Position numbers and translations under genes: made by a program
The notes under the pieces: generated by a model
Databases searched by the model: none
What the model was told of the DNA's origin: nothing
What the model saw: the letters and a program-made list of their open reading frames with translations, nothing else
Shown: one piece after another, positions 57,847 through 63,344 of the stretch
Numbering within the stretch: the stretch's first letter is position 1
Layout: each line of letters begins with the position of its first letter
Virus record (IMG/VR): IMGVR_UViG_3300037228_000056
Span: 1 to 63,344 of that record
Direction: 5' to 3' (one strand)
Length of the DNA: 63,344 nucleotides
DNA from: a virus

Positions 57847-57948
57847 TCACGACTCCCGCTCCGGTCTCTCCCGCGTGGCCCCGACCTTGACGCTGATGCC
57901 GGCCAGGAAGCTGCCAATGCAGGCGAGGAACATGAGCGCGGGGATCAC
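57847..57948 (-). CDS. 33-residue membrane protein, leaderless
   Basis: GTG 57948 lies 6 bases after a -10 TAGACT (57960-57955). The product has one membrane helix (IPALMFLACIGSFLAGISVK) and a charged tail. The start region GGTAGACTTGCGTGGTG closely matches that of the 24-residue gene at 56534 (GGTAGGCTTGGCTGGTG). Confidence 0.45.
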   Translation of the reverse strand: MIPALMFLACIGSFLAGISVKVGATRERPERES

Positions 57949-58035
57949 CACGCAAGTCTACCGGTGCCCGTGACCTGCGATAACGTCGTGGAGATAGATA
58001 TTGTCTAACTATCTGCCGGGCTCGCTCGCAGCGGG

Positions 58036-58128
58036 TCAGTACACGGCGTCGGCGAGCCAGTCCATCAGCGCGCCTGCCGTGTCAGCGCCGGACCAGCACG
58101 GGCAGTAGCCGTCGCAGCCGCAGTCCAT
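58036..58128 (-). CDS. 30-residue Cys-rich protein
   Basis: ATG 58128 overlaps the upstream stop (TGATG). The product MDCGCDGYCPCWSG carries four Cys in eleven residues, so it may bind a metal. Too short for standard gene calls. Coupled to 58128-58361. Confidence 0.4.
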   Translation of the reverse strand: MDCGCDGYCPCWSGADTAGALMDWLADAVY

Positions 58129-58361
58129 CAGCCGGTGCCGGTCAGCGTGGAGGCGAAGCCGTTGACTCCCGAGCCCTTCTCCCGCTCGATGATGGAGCGT
58201 CGCAGCCCGGCCGCGGTGTCGGCCTCGGAGGCGTGCTTAGGCGGGCCGGGGTGCACTGCCCTCAGGGAGCCGTCGCCGTTTCGGGTGACCGTGTAGCCGA
58301 GGGTGCCGTAGGCGGCGTTCAGGCAGTCAAGCTCAGGGTCAGGGGAGGGTGTCGCGTCCAC
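58128..58361 (-). CDS. small hypothetical protein, leaderless
   Basis: 77 residues from GTG 58361, 7 bases after a -10 TAGCAT (58374-58369). Contains LDCLNAAYGTLGYTVTRNGD and ASEADTAAGLRRSIIEREKG. It overlaps the tail of the upstream gene by 43 bases. Not recognised. Confidence 0.5.
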   Translation of the reverse strand: MDATPSPDPELDCLNAAYGTLGYTVTRNGDGSLRAVHPGPPKHASEADTAAGLRRSIIEREKGSGVNGFASTLTGTG

Positions 58362-58615
58362 GATGCCAATGCTAGGCCAGGCTTCCCGTGGTTGCCAGTG
58401 GTTCCCCGCTGGTTACAGCGGGTACACGACTGCTGCCCCCGGTCTCTACGGCCGTAGTGGATGGCGATCACCATCGGCGGCAGCCCCAGCGCGGCTAGTT
58501 GGCCGCTGCCGATCATGATGGGCTCGCCGGCGGCCAGGCGCGTCACGTTCTCGCCGGACAGGCCCAGGAACAGCACGGGCTCGCCGAATGCCGTCTTGCT
58601 CGCCGCCTTGATCAT
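58319..58615 (-). CDS. hypothetical protein
   Basis: 98 residues from ATG 58615 (GGAGGAGGAAGC site). The first 55 residues (PVLFLGLSGENVTRLAAGEP, LAALGLPPMVIAIHYGR) look conserved. The remainder is basic and low quality, and the frame overlaps the next gene, so the true 3' end may be a frameshift or truncation near 58450. Last of the long operon 63337-58319. Confidence 0.5.
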   Translation of the reverse strand: MIKAASKTAFGEPVLFLGLSGENVTRLAAGEPIMIGSGQLAALGLPPMVIAIHYGRRDRGQQSCTRCNQRGTTGNHGKPGLALASWTRHPPLTLSLTA

Positions 58616-58995
58616 GCTTCCTCCTCCGGTACCGGGCAGGCCACGTACTGCCCGGTTGCCAGCGCCTCAGCAGCTATCCGCATGACGTCTTCCTCGGCGA
58701 GGAACGCGAACGCGGCTATCCTCGCCGCGATGCGGAAGTAGCGCAGCCAGCGGGAGCGGGCCAGGCCGCCGAGGCCGTCCTGCGCGCCCGGCCCGTGCTC
58801 ATCGGCGTGGGCGGTGATCTTCGCCGCGACGTGCTGGCCCAGGTCTTCGGCTATGGCGTCAAGGACCGCCCTGGCCACGCGGACGTAGCCGTAGGTCGGG
58901 TCAGCCCAGTAGTCGCCGCTGCCCGTGCAGCCGCACAGGTCCGCGTGCGCGGACTCAGCGGCCTTGCGGATGATGGTGTCCGGGTAGTCGCTCAC
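58612..58995 (-). CDS. hypothetical protein
   Basis: 127 residues from GTG 58995 (GTGA overlap with the upstream gene). ADLCGCTGSGDYWADPTYGY and a helical end (RIAAFAFLAEEDVMRIAAEA). Not recognised. Confidence 0.5.
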   Translation of the reverse strand: MSDYPDTIIRKAAESAHADLCGCTGSGDYWADPTYGYVRVARAVLDAIAEDLGQHVAAKITAHADEHGPGAQDGLGGLARSRWLRYFRIAARIAAFAFLAEEDVMRIAAEALATGQYVACPVPEEEA

Positions 58996-59429
58996 AGCGT
59001 GCCTCCGTCGACAATATCGGCGGCCTCGCGCTGGCCGCGTTCCCTGAGCAGGTCCGCGCACCTGATGCGCTCCGCCCTTACGCCTTCCATGTAGAGCGCC
59101 GCTCCATGGAACCGCTCGCGGTCCTCTGCCGCCGTGACGCGCATCAGCTCGGCCCACTCGGCATCGGTCATCACCAGTTCGTCGGTCACCGGGCCCTCCG
59201 CCATCGTGCCGGGCGCGTGCGCGATCTTGACGACCACGCCGTCTTTCAGCTTCCGCACGGACACGGAGCCGTACGCGGCTGCCCCGCGTGATCCGGGGCA
59301 CGCGCCGCCCTTGTCCCAGCCGCCGCCCTCGGGGAAGTGGTGGCGCAGCCGGCCGTCCTCGTTAACGGGCACGTTCCTGCCGCAGTACGGGCAGCTCACC
59401 CGCTCGGCCACCTTAGTTCCCGCCCGCAT
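58992..59429 (-). CDS. zinc-ribbon hypothetical protein
   Basis: 145 residues. N-terminal zinc site CPYCGRNVPVNEDGRLRHHF, then a C-terminal helical segment MEGVRAERIRCADLLRERGQ that recurs in the protein at 62251-62631 (MEGVKAERERCAGLAEQYQA), so the two share a module. Function is unknown. Confidence 0.55.
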   Translation of the reverse strand: MRAGTKVAERVSCPYCGRNVPVNEDGRLRHHFPEGGGWDKGGACPGSRGAAAYGSVSVRKLKDGVVVKIAHAPGTMAEGPVTDELVMTDAEWAELMRVTAAEDRERFHGAALYMEGVRAERIRCADLLRERGQREAADIVDGGTL

Positions 59430-59914
59430 CAGCCATCGTCCTCATCTGCTTTCAGAATCCAGCACCAGACCTGACCGTCCTCAACCCACCGGCCGTAGAG
59501 ATGGTCAGCGCAGTACGCCCACCAGTTCTCGTGCATCTGGCCGCTGCGCATGTAACCCCGGTTCACCTCCGCCACCGCTGGCTTGCGGCAGTAAGCGCGG
59601 CCGGCACCAGACTGGCGACGGCACCGCTTGCCGGCAACGAGCCGCCATGCGCCGCCGACTCCCGAATCGGGCACCGCCTCAAGGCGATAGCCGGGCGGCA
59701 CTTCCCGCTGCTCGGCGGCGAGCAGCTTCGCTGTCACCCAGGTCATGGTCAGGCCGCAGCACTCGGGCCAGCCGTGCGCGAGGTTGCCGCCGATGTCGCC
59801 GAGGGGCTGCTCGGTGCCGCACTGGTTGCAGCGGAGTATCCCGCCGAAGACGGCCAGGTCCGCGCCGATCCTGGCGTGGATGCCGGGCGCGGCGAACGCG
59901 GAGAGGTCAGCCAC
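59429..59914 (-). CDS. Cys-rich hypothetical protein
   Basis: 161 residues. LRCNQCGTEQPLGD, WPECCGLTM and AYCADHLYGRWVEDG suggest two zinc sites. CRRQSGAGRAYCRKPAVAEV lies in the middle. Coupled to its neighbours through TGATG and an 8-base overlap. Not recognised. Confidence 0.5.
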   Translation of the reverse strand: MADLSAFAAPGIHARIGADLAVFGGILRCNQCGTEQPLGDIGGNLAHGWPECCGLTMTWVTAKLLAAEQREVPPGYRLEAVPDSGVGGAWRLVAGKRCRRQSGAGRAYCRKPAVAEVNRGYMRSGQMHENWWAYCADHLYGRWVEDGQVWCWILKADEDDG

Positions 59915-60374
59915 CGGAGCCTCCCGCCTCGAGCGCGCGCTGCTCGTTCACGAGATAGCGGTCCCACAAGGTCACGCCCCGGCCGACCTCAAGGTACGGC
60001 AGCATGACCTGCTCGAACCGCACCATCTGGGCGTCGATCAGTGCCAGCTGGGACTCAAGCCAGTCCTTGACGACGCGCCACGCGACCCGCTCGGCGTGCT
60101 CGCGGGTGGTGTACCGGCCCAGCACGCTCGCCGTGACGTTGGGCGGGTAGTCGGCGTTGCGGAGCAGCGATGCGACGCCGTCGATGTTGACCGGCATCAG
60201 GAACGAGCGGACGCCATGGGGCGTCTTCAGGTCGAACGACAGGCCGACCGGCTTGCGGTCCTCGTACATCACCCCGACCGCCGACGCGCCGCCCTCGCCG
60301 AGCAGCCTCTGGCACTCGCCGAGCGTCTTGCTGACCGGAACCTTCGTCGTGTAGTTCAGCGGGGGCCTAGCCAT
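59907..60374 (-). CDS. conserved actinophage-type protein
   Basis: 155 residues without Cys. KTLGECQRLLGEGGASAVGV, LMPVNIDGVASLLRNADYPP, and AERVAWRVVKDWLESQLALI give an alpha/beta domain found widely in actinobacterial phage accessory operons. Activity unknown. Confidence 0.55.
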   Translation of the reverse strand: MARPPLNYTTKVPVSKTLGECQRLLGEGGASAVGVMYEDRKPVGLSFDLKTPHGVRSFLMPVNIDGVASLLRNADYPPNVTASVLGRYTTREHAERVAWRVVKDWLESQLALIDAQMVRFEQVMLPYLEVGRGVTLWDRYLVNEQRALEAGGSGG

Positions 60375-60894
60375 CCCGCACCCCAGCCTGCGGGGCGAGC
60401 AGCGCGGCGGCCTTCTGCCGCCTGGCCGCGCGCCTCTCGTCGTGCTCGCGCGCCACTGCCGCTATCCACTCATCGGTCAGGAGCGGGTGCGCCTTCGGGC
60501 CGGTGAACTTCGGGCCGGCCACCCTGGCCCACTCCTGCCACATCTCGGCCAGCGCCTTGTCGCGGTCTGTCCGCTCGGACGGAACGGTCCAGCCGTAGAG
60601 CACGCACACCCGCTCGGCTATCTCAAGCCGCGACTCCGCCTCGGCCAGGCGGCCGGCCAGCCAGCGAACGTGGTCGCTCAGCGAGCCATACGGCATCCCG
60701 GTGCCGGCCGGCCACTCGACCGGATGCGACCGCTCGACAGTGCCGCTGATGCCCTTCTCGGACAGCAGCCGCAGCCTCACGTTCGCGCCCTCGCGGGTCA
60801 GGTAGCGGAGCCGGCGGAGCAGGTTGCGCCACTGCCAGACCGCTCCCTGGTCCGAGTCGGCGGCGACCTGCACCCTGTAGACGTATTCAGCCAT
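60367..60894 (-). CDS. hypothetical protein
   Basis: 175 residues from ATG 60894. YVYRVQVAADSDQGAVWQWR and SDHVRWLAGRLAEAESRLEI, ending in a basic helix. The longer frame to 61116 has no supporting start. Not recognised. Confidence 0.45.
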   Translation of the reverse strand: MAEYVYRVQVAADSDQGAVWQWRNLLRRLRYLTREGANVRLRLLSEKGISGTVERSHPVEWPAGTGMPYGSLSDHVRWLAGRLAEAESRLEIAERVCVLYGWTVPSERTDRDKALAEMWQEWARVAGPKFTGPKAHPLLTDEWIAAVAREHDERRAARRQKAAALLAPQAGVRDG

Positions 60895-61135
60895 CGCTGG
60901 TGATCCTCCTGGTTGGTATCCCTGACTTCTCGGCCACGCCGCCGCCGTCCTCCAATGGCACGACCGCGCACACGCGGTAGGTGGCCGGGAAGTGATCGGG
61001 GCGCACCGCTGCCTGAGCCCGTTCCCGGTCCTCCCCGGCCTCTTCCGGCGTGTCCCACATCCCGGCCGAGTCCAGGTCCCACAGGCCGTCCTCGTCGTAG
61101 CGGAGGGCAACGACATAGCCGACAGGGTCAGCCAC
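60887..61135 (-). CDS. hypothetical protein
   Basis: 82 residues from GTG 61135, which overlaps the upstream stop. ADPVGYVVALRYDEDGLWDL and DTPEEAGEDRERAQAAVRPD. Small acidic protein in the coupled operon. Confidence 0.45.
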   Translation of the reverse strand: MADPVGYVVALRYDEDGLWDLDSAGMWDTPEEAGEDRERAQAAVRPDHFPATYRVCAVVPLEDGGGVAEKSGIPTRRITSDG

Positions 61136-61343
61136 CGGAGCCGTCCAGTCCGTGCTGCCAGCGGGCGAACGCGGCCACGTCGTCCTCATCGATCTGCGCC
61201 CCGGCTTCGAGCGCAGCCCAGAGCGCGTCGAAGTCGCCGGCGTCGATGATCCGCATGCCGTCATCAAGGACGTGAACGCGCAGCGTCACGCCCGCCAGGG
61301 TCAGTTCTCCTGACCAGACGGCTACCGGTACATGGTCAGCCAT
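61128..61343 (-). CDS. small acidic protein
   Basis: 71 residues (VPVAVWSGELTLAGVTLRVH; FDALWAALEAGAQIDEDDVA). Overlaps both neighbours by 8 bases. Not recognised. Confidence 0.45.
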   Translation of the reverse strand: MADHVPVAVWSGELTLAGVTLRVHVLDDGMRIIDAGDFDALWAALEAGAQIDEDDVAAFARWQHGLDGSGG

Positions 61344-61743
61344 CGCGGTCCTCCTTCGCCTTGAGCAACGGGTAACCGCGTTGCTCGCACCACGCGTACG
61401 CCGAGAAATCCTCCGGGGCGGCGGCTATCGCCAGCAGGACGGCCGCATGGCAGATGTCCGGCTCGCCCTCTGCCGGCAGCGGGCACCAGCAGGCCAGCGA
61501 TTTCCCGGCCAGCCTGTGCCGGGCATAGCCCTGGTAGCGCGATGAGATATCGGCGTGGACGGCGAAGCATTCCACGGCGTGAGCCCGGTCCCGGACCACC
61601 GGGCCGTAAAGCTCGCTGAACGGGAACCTGAGCGCGTCGCCCGGCCTGTAGGGGTTGCCCCAGATTCCCGGCCGCGCCACGCTGACCGCCCCCTCAGGCA
61701 TGCGCCAGCCGGCCGTCCGCTTCAACTGGATTCGCTCAGGCAT
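61336..61743 (-). CDS. DUF4326-like protein
   Basis: 135 residues. RIQLKRTAGWRMPEGAVSVA, GIWGNPYRPGD, RYQGYARHRLAGKSLACWCP and CHAAVLLAIAA are the ordered signature of DUF4326 (K-R...G....P....V.RP..WGNPF, then L.GK.LACWC, then CHAD.L). The family is common in phages and mobile elements. Biochemical role unknown. Confidence 0.72.
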   Translation of the reverse strand: MPERIQLKRTAGWRMPEGAVSVARPGIWGNPYRPGDALRFPFSELYGPVVRDRAHAVECFAVHADISSRYQGYARHRLAGKSLACWCPLPAEGEPDICHAAVLLAIAAAPEDFSAYAWCEQRGYPLLKAKEDRDG

Positions 61744-62077
61744 CGTCGTCGCCTTCCCTTGCTGGCTCCGTGGTCACCGAGTCGATGCCGAGCAGCCGCC
61801 GGAACGGGGGCATCCGGACCAGCTCCATGTCGCCGCGCGGGTGGCAGGAGTAGCCCATCGCCACGGCGATGGCGTCGGCTATCCACGGGATGAACCGGTC
61901 AGCGTCGGCCACCGAGACCTGAAGGCTGTAGCGGCTGTCCAGCGTGAGGTAGATCTTGCCGCCGTTGGCCGGCTCGGCTTCGAGGAACGGCACCATCCGC
62001 CCGCCGACGACGACGCGCGAGGACTGGAACGGGCCGACGATCTCGTAGGTGCTCCCGGCGGGCTCGATGTCAGTCAT
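61736..62077 (-). CDS. hypothetical protein
   Basis: 113 residues from ATG 62077 (AAGGGAAGG site). EIVGPFQSSRVVVGGRMVPF, GGKIYLTLDSRYSLQVSVAD and IADAIAVAMGYSCHPRGD. Beta-rich first half. Not recognised. Confidence 0.5.
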   Translation of the reverse strand: MTDIEPAGSTYEIVGPFQSSRVVVGGRMVPFLEAEPANGGKIYLTLDSRYSLQVSVADADRFIPWIADAIAVAMGYSCHPRGDMELVRMPPFRRLLGIDSVTTEPAREGDDDA

Positions 62078-62258
62078 GGTCGCCTTCCCTTGCCGACTCA
62101 AGTTCGGCGGCAGCCAGTGCGGACTCCCGCAGCAGCCGCGCCACGGAGATACCGCGCCGCCTCGCCGCTTCCCTGATCCGCTGTTCCTCGTCTGGGTTCA
62201 CCCGGATGGCGAGCATGACCTGGCGCTGCCGGACATTGGAATGCTTGCGGTCAGCCAT
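62070..62258 (-). CDS. ribbon-helix-helix DNA-binding protein
   Basis: 62 residues. QVMLAIRVNPDEEQRIREAA then RRRGISVARLLRESALAA is an Arc/MetJ-type ribbon-helix-helix. Likely regulator of the operon it sits in. Confidence 0.6.
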   Translation of the reverse strand: MADRKHSNVRQRQVMLAIRVNPDEEQRIREAARRRGISVARLLRESALAAAELESAREGDHD

Positions 62259-62631
62259 CCTTGACCTTCCCTCTCCCTGGTTCAGGTTCCGGGGCGGTTA
62301 CCTGAACGTCGCCGCTCCTGATCAGGTCCGCGAACCACTCGGCAGTGAAATGGTCGTCAGGTTCTGAATGGCGGACGTGGTAGATGGCCTGATACTGCTC
62401 AGCCAGCCCGGCGCACCGTTCCCGCTCCGCCTTGACGCCCTCCATGTACCAGGCTGACCGTGACTTCAGCCGGGCCGACTTCAGCACCGCCTCGGCCGCC
62501 TTGAGGACCGGGCCGGCGAACCGCTCGGCGGTCACGCCGGCCTCGCCGGACTGCTCCATCGCCTTCGCGAAGGCGTCGAGCGCGGCCGTGGCGACGGGCA
62601 GCGGCAGGTCATCAAACGTGAACCCGGTCAT
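62251..62631 (-). CDS. hypothetical protein with MEGVxAER module
   Basis: 126 residues from ATG 62631. The helical centre (SRSAWYMEGVKAERERCAGL) repeats the module of 58992-59429. DDLPLPVATAALDAFAKAME at the start. Not recognised. Confidence 0.5.
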   Translation of the reverse strand: MTGFTFDDLPLPVATAALDAFAKAMEQSGEAGVTAERFAGPVLKAAEAVLKSARLKSRSAWYMEGVKAERERCAGLAEQYQAIYHVRHSEPDDHFTAEWFADLIRSGDVQVTAPEPEPGRGKVKDG

Positions 62632-63014
62632 TGCCCGCTCCCTACTGCTGCCCTGTGACAGCGGGCATTGTGCCCGTCGCCGGCCAGCCGGCCGCAGTGG
62701 GGGCACTCCCCCGGCGCGGCCGGGCAGCCGCACGGAGGCAGGGAGGCGATCGCGGCGCGCATCTGCTCGCCGGCCTCCCGCCAGGTGATCGCCACCGCGC
62801 CGAGCCGGATCGCCTGCTGCCGCTTGGACTCTGTCACGTCGTAGTGCTGGCGGGGCCACGGCTTGTCCTGGAACCATCGGCGCTGCAACCCCAGGCGGCG
62901 CGCGAACTCGTGCAGCTCGGCCAGGTCGTCGTCCGGGCCGACGGTCAGGTGCGACCATGACGCGGCGAGACGGCCGACCCGGGCTTTCTGCTGCCAGTCG
63001 TCTACGGCCATCAC
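62628..63014 (-). CDS. DUF4031-like protein
   Basis: 128 residues. VDDWQQKARVGRLAASWSHL, ELHEFARRLGLQRRWFQDKP, and HYDVTESKRQQAIRLGAVAI match DUF4031 (V-D-D...G...SHL..D....LH.FA..LGL.R.WFQ...HYD.T..KR..AI..GA). A C-terminal zinc segment (CGCPAAPGECPHCGRLAGDG) is added. Family function unknown. Confidence 0.75.
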   Translation of the reverse strand: MMAVDDWQQKARVGRLAASWSHLTVGPDDDLAELHEFARRLGLQRRWFQDKPWPRQHYDVTESKRQQAIRLGAVAITWREAGEQMRAAIASLPPCGCPAAPGECPHCGRLAGDGHNARCHRAAVGSGQ

Positions 63015-63337
63015 CGGTCACCGTCCTCAGGTGTCGTGTCCTTCCGCCCGGCCGCGAGGTCAGCCCGGTAGAGTCCTTCCAGCCGCAGCCAGGCGCGGGC
63101 CGGTATCCCGGTGCCCCGCTCCAGCGCCGCCGCCATCAGCGCCGTGACCGGCTCGCGGGCGAGCACCTTGCCGACGACCGCCTCCGCGTGCTCTCCGGAC
63201 CCGCCGGGGTCGCAGCGGGCGATCAGCTCCAGCCGGTCAACGTCGTTCTGCTCCATCCACTCGCGGAGCGTCGCCGCCGGGGCGATAGTCCAGTCGGGAT
63301 TGAAGGGCACCGGGTCAGTACCGGGTTCAGCTGCCAT
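63011..63337 (-). CDS. HigA/XRE-like protein
   Basis: 108 residues. WTIAPAATLREWMEQNDVDR, then VGKVLAREPVTALMAAALER and GIPARAWLRLEGLYRADLAA follow the HigA-type antitoxin/XRE pattern, in which the last segment (P..W..L...Y) is diagnostic. The expected HigB toxin would lie upstream, outside the window. It is the first visible gene of the long minus operon. Confidence 0.6.
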   Translation of the reverse strand: MAAEPGTDPVPFNPDWTIAPAATLREWMEQNDVDRLELIARCDPGGSGEHAEAVVGKVLAREPVTALMAAALERGTGIPARAWLRLEGLYRADLAAGRKDTTPEDGDR

Positions 63338-63344
63338 CGGGTGC

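Noticed and set aside
1-63344. CRISPR arrays, insertion sequences, rRNA genes
   Set aside because: No spaced direct repeats of the right size, no transposase motifs with terminal inverted repeats, and no rRNA-like sequence was seen.

Overview
The window is about 70% G+C. Start codons are often GTG, genes are packed with 4-base ATGA/GTGA overlaps, and TTA codons are very rare. This points to a high-G+C actinobacterium (Streptomyces or Streptosporangiales-like) and one of its mobile elements. No host housekeeping gene is visible. Most of the window is a tailed-phage (siphovirus) genome or prophage. It is joined without a visible boundary to genes that resemble the conjugation module of actinobacterial integrative elements (AICEs, pSAM2-like) and Streptomyces plasmids.

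Layout. 1-2790: small regulatory genes, including a divergent pair with two copies of one operator, a HicB-like protein and a GntR-family repressor. 2968-8976: a conjugation-like operon with a membrane/zinc-ribbon protein, a TraB/FtsK-type DNA translocase, a run of GGATCAC repeats that resembles a clt transfer locus, and Spd-like small membrane and zinc-ribbon proteins. 9031-28052: the DNA-packaging and head module (HTH protein, small and large terminase, portal, MuF-like protein, protease-scaffold, decoration protein, major capsid protein, connectors). 28992-48205: the tail module (tail terminator, major tail protein, frameshifted assembly chaperones, tape measure with a lytic domain, Dit-like protein, fibre, hub). 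48276-50405: the lysis region (coiled-coil membrane protein, amidase, holin-like protein, ParB-like protein), closed by a strong terminator. 50473-54042: a minus-strand operon of small genes ending upstream at an XRE repressor, divergent from a tyrosine integrase (54143-55132). 55140-63337: accessory genes, mostly one long minus-strand operon of small zinc-ribbon and hypothetical proteins.

Unusual points. (1) The large terminase carries an intein. The intein's homing endonuclease is a separate gene on the opposite strand, codon-in-register with a sense frame that stays open. (2) A tRNA-like RNA at 14494-14586 has its halves in permuted order: T-arm half first, D-arm half second. Its ends form a 16-bp helix where the anticodon loop should be. 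(3) The portal carries a class 3 (Trp-Cys-Thr) LAGLIDADG intein and then changes frame at CTTTTAGC. The same octamer, in the same codon phase, marks a frame break in a second gene at 28376. (4) At least 16 genes have a -10 box TAnnnT exactly 6-7 bases before the start codon, so their mRNAs should be leaderless. These are the repressors, the integrase, and most of the small minus-strand genes that sit antisense inside the virion operon. The pattern also reveals several genes of 24-52 codons.

The genes suggest a temperate element that can build a virion and may also carry a dsDNA conjugative translocase with its own recognition repeats. Whether the translocase works in transfer, in packaging or in partition cannot be decided from this window. 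All assignments come from reading the sequence; no database search was run.
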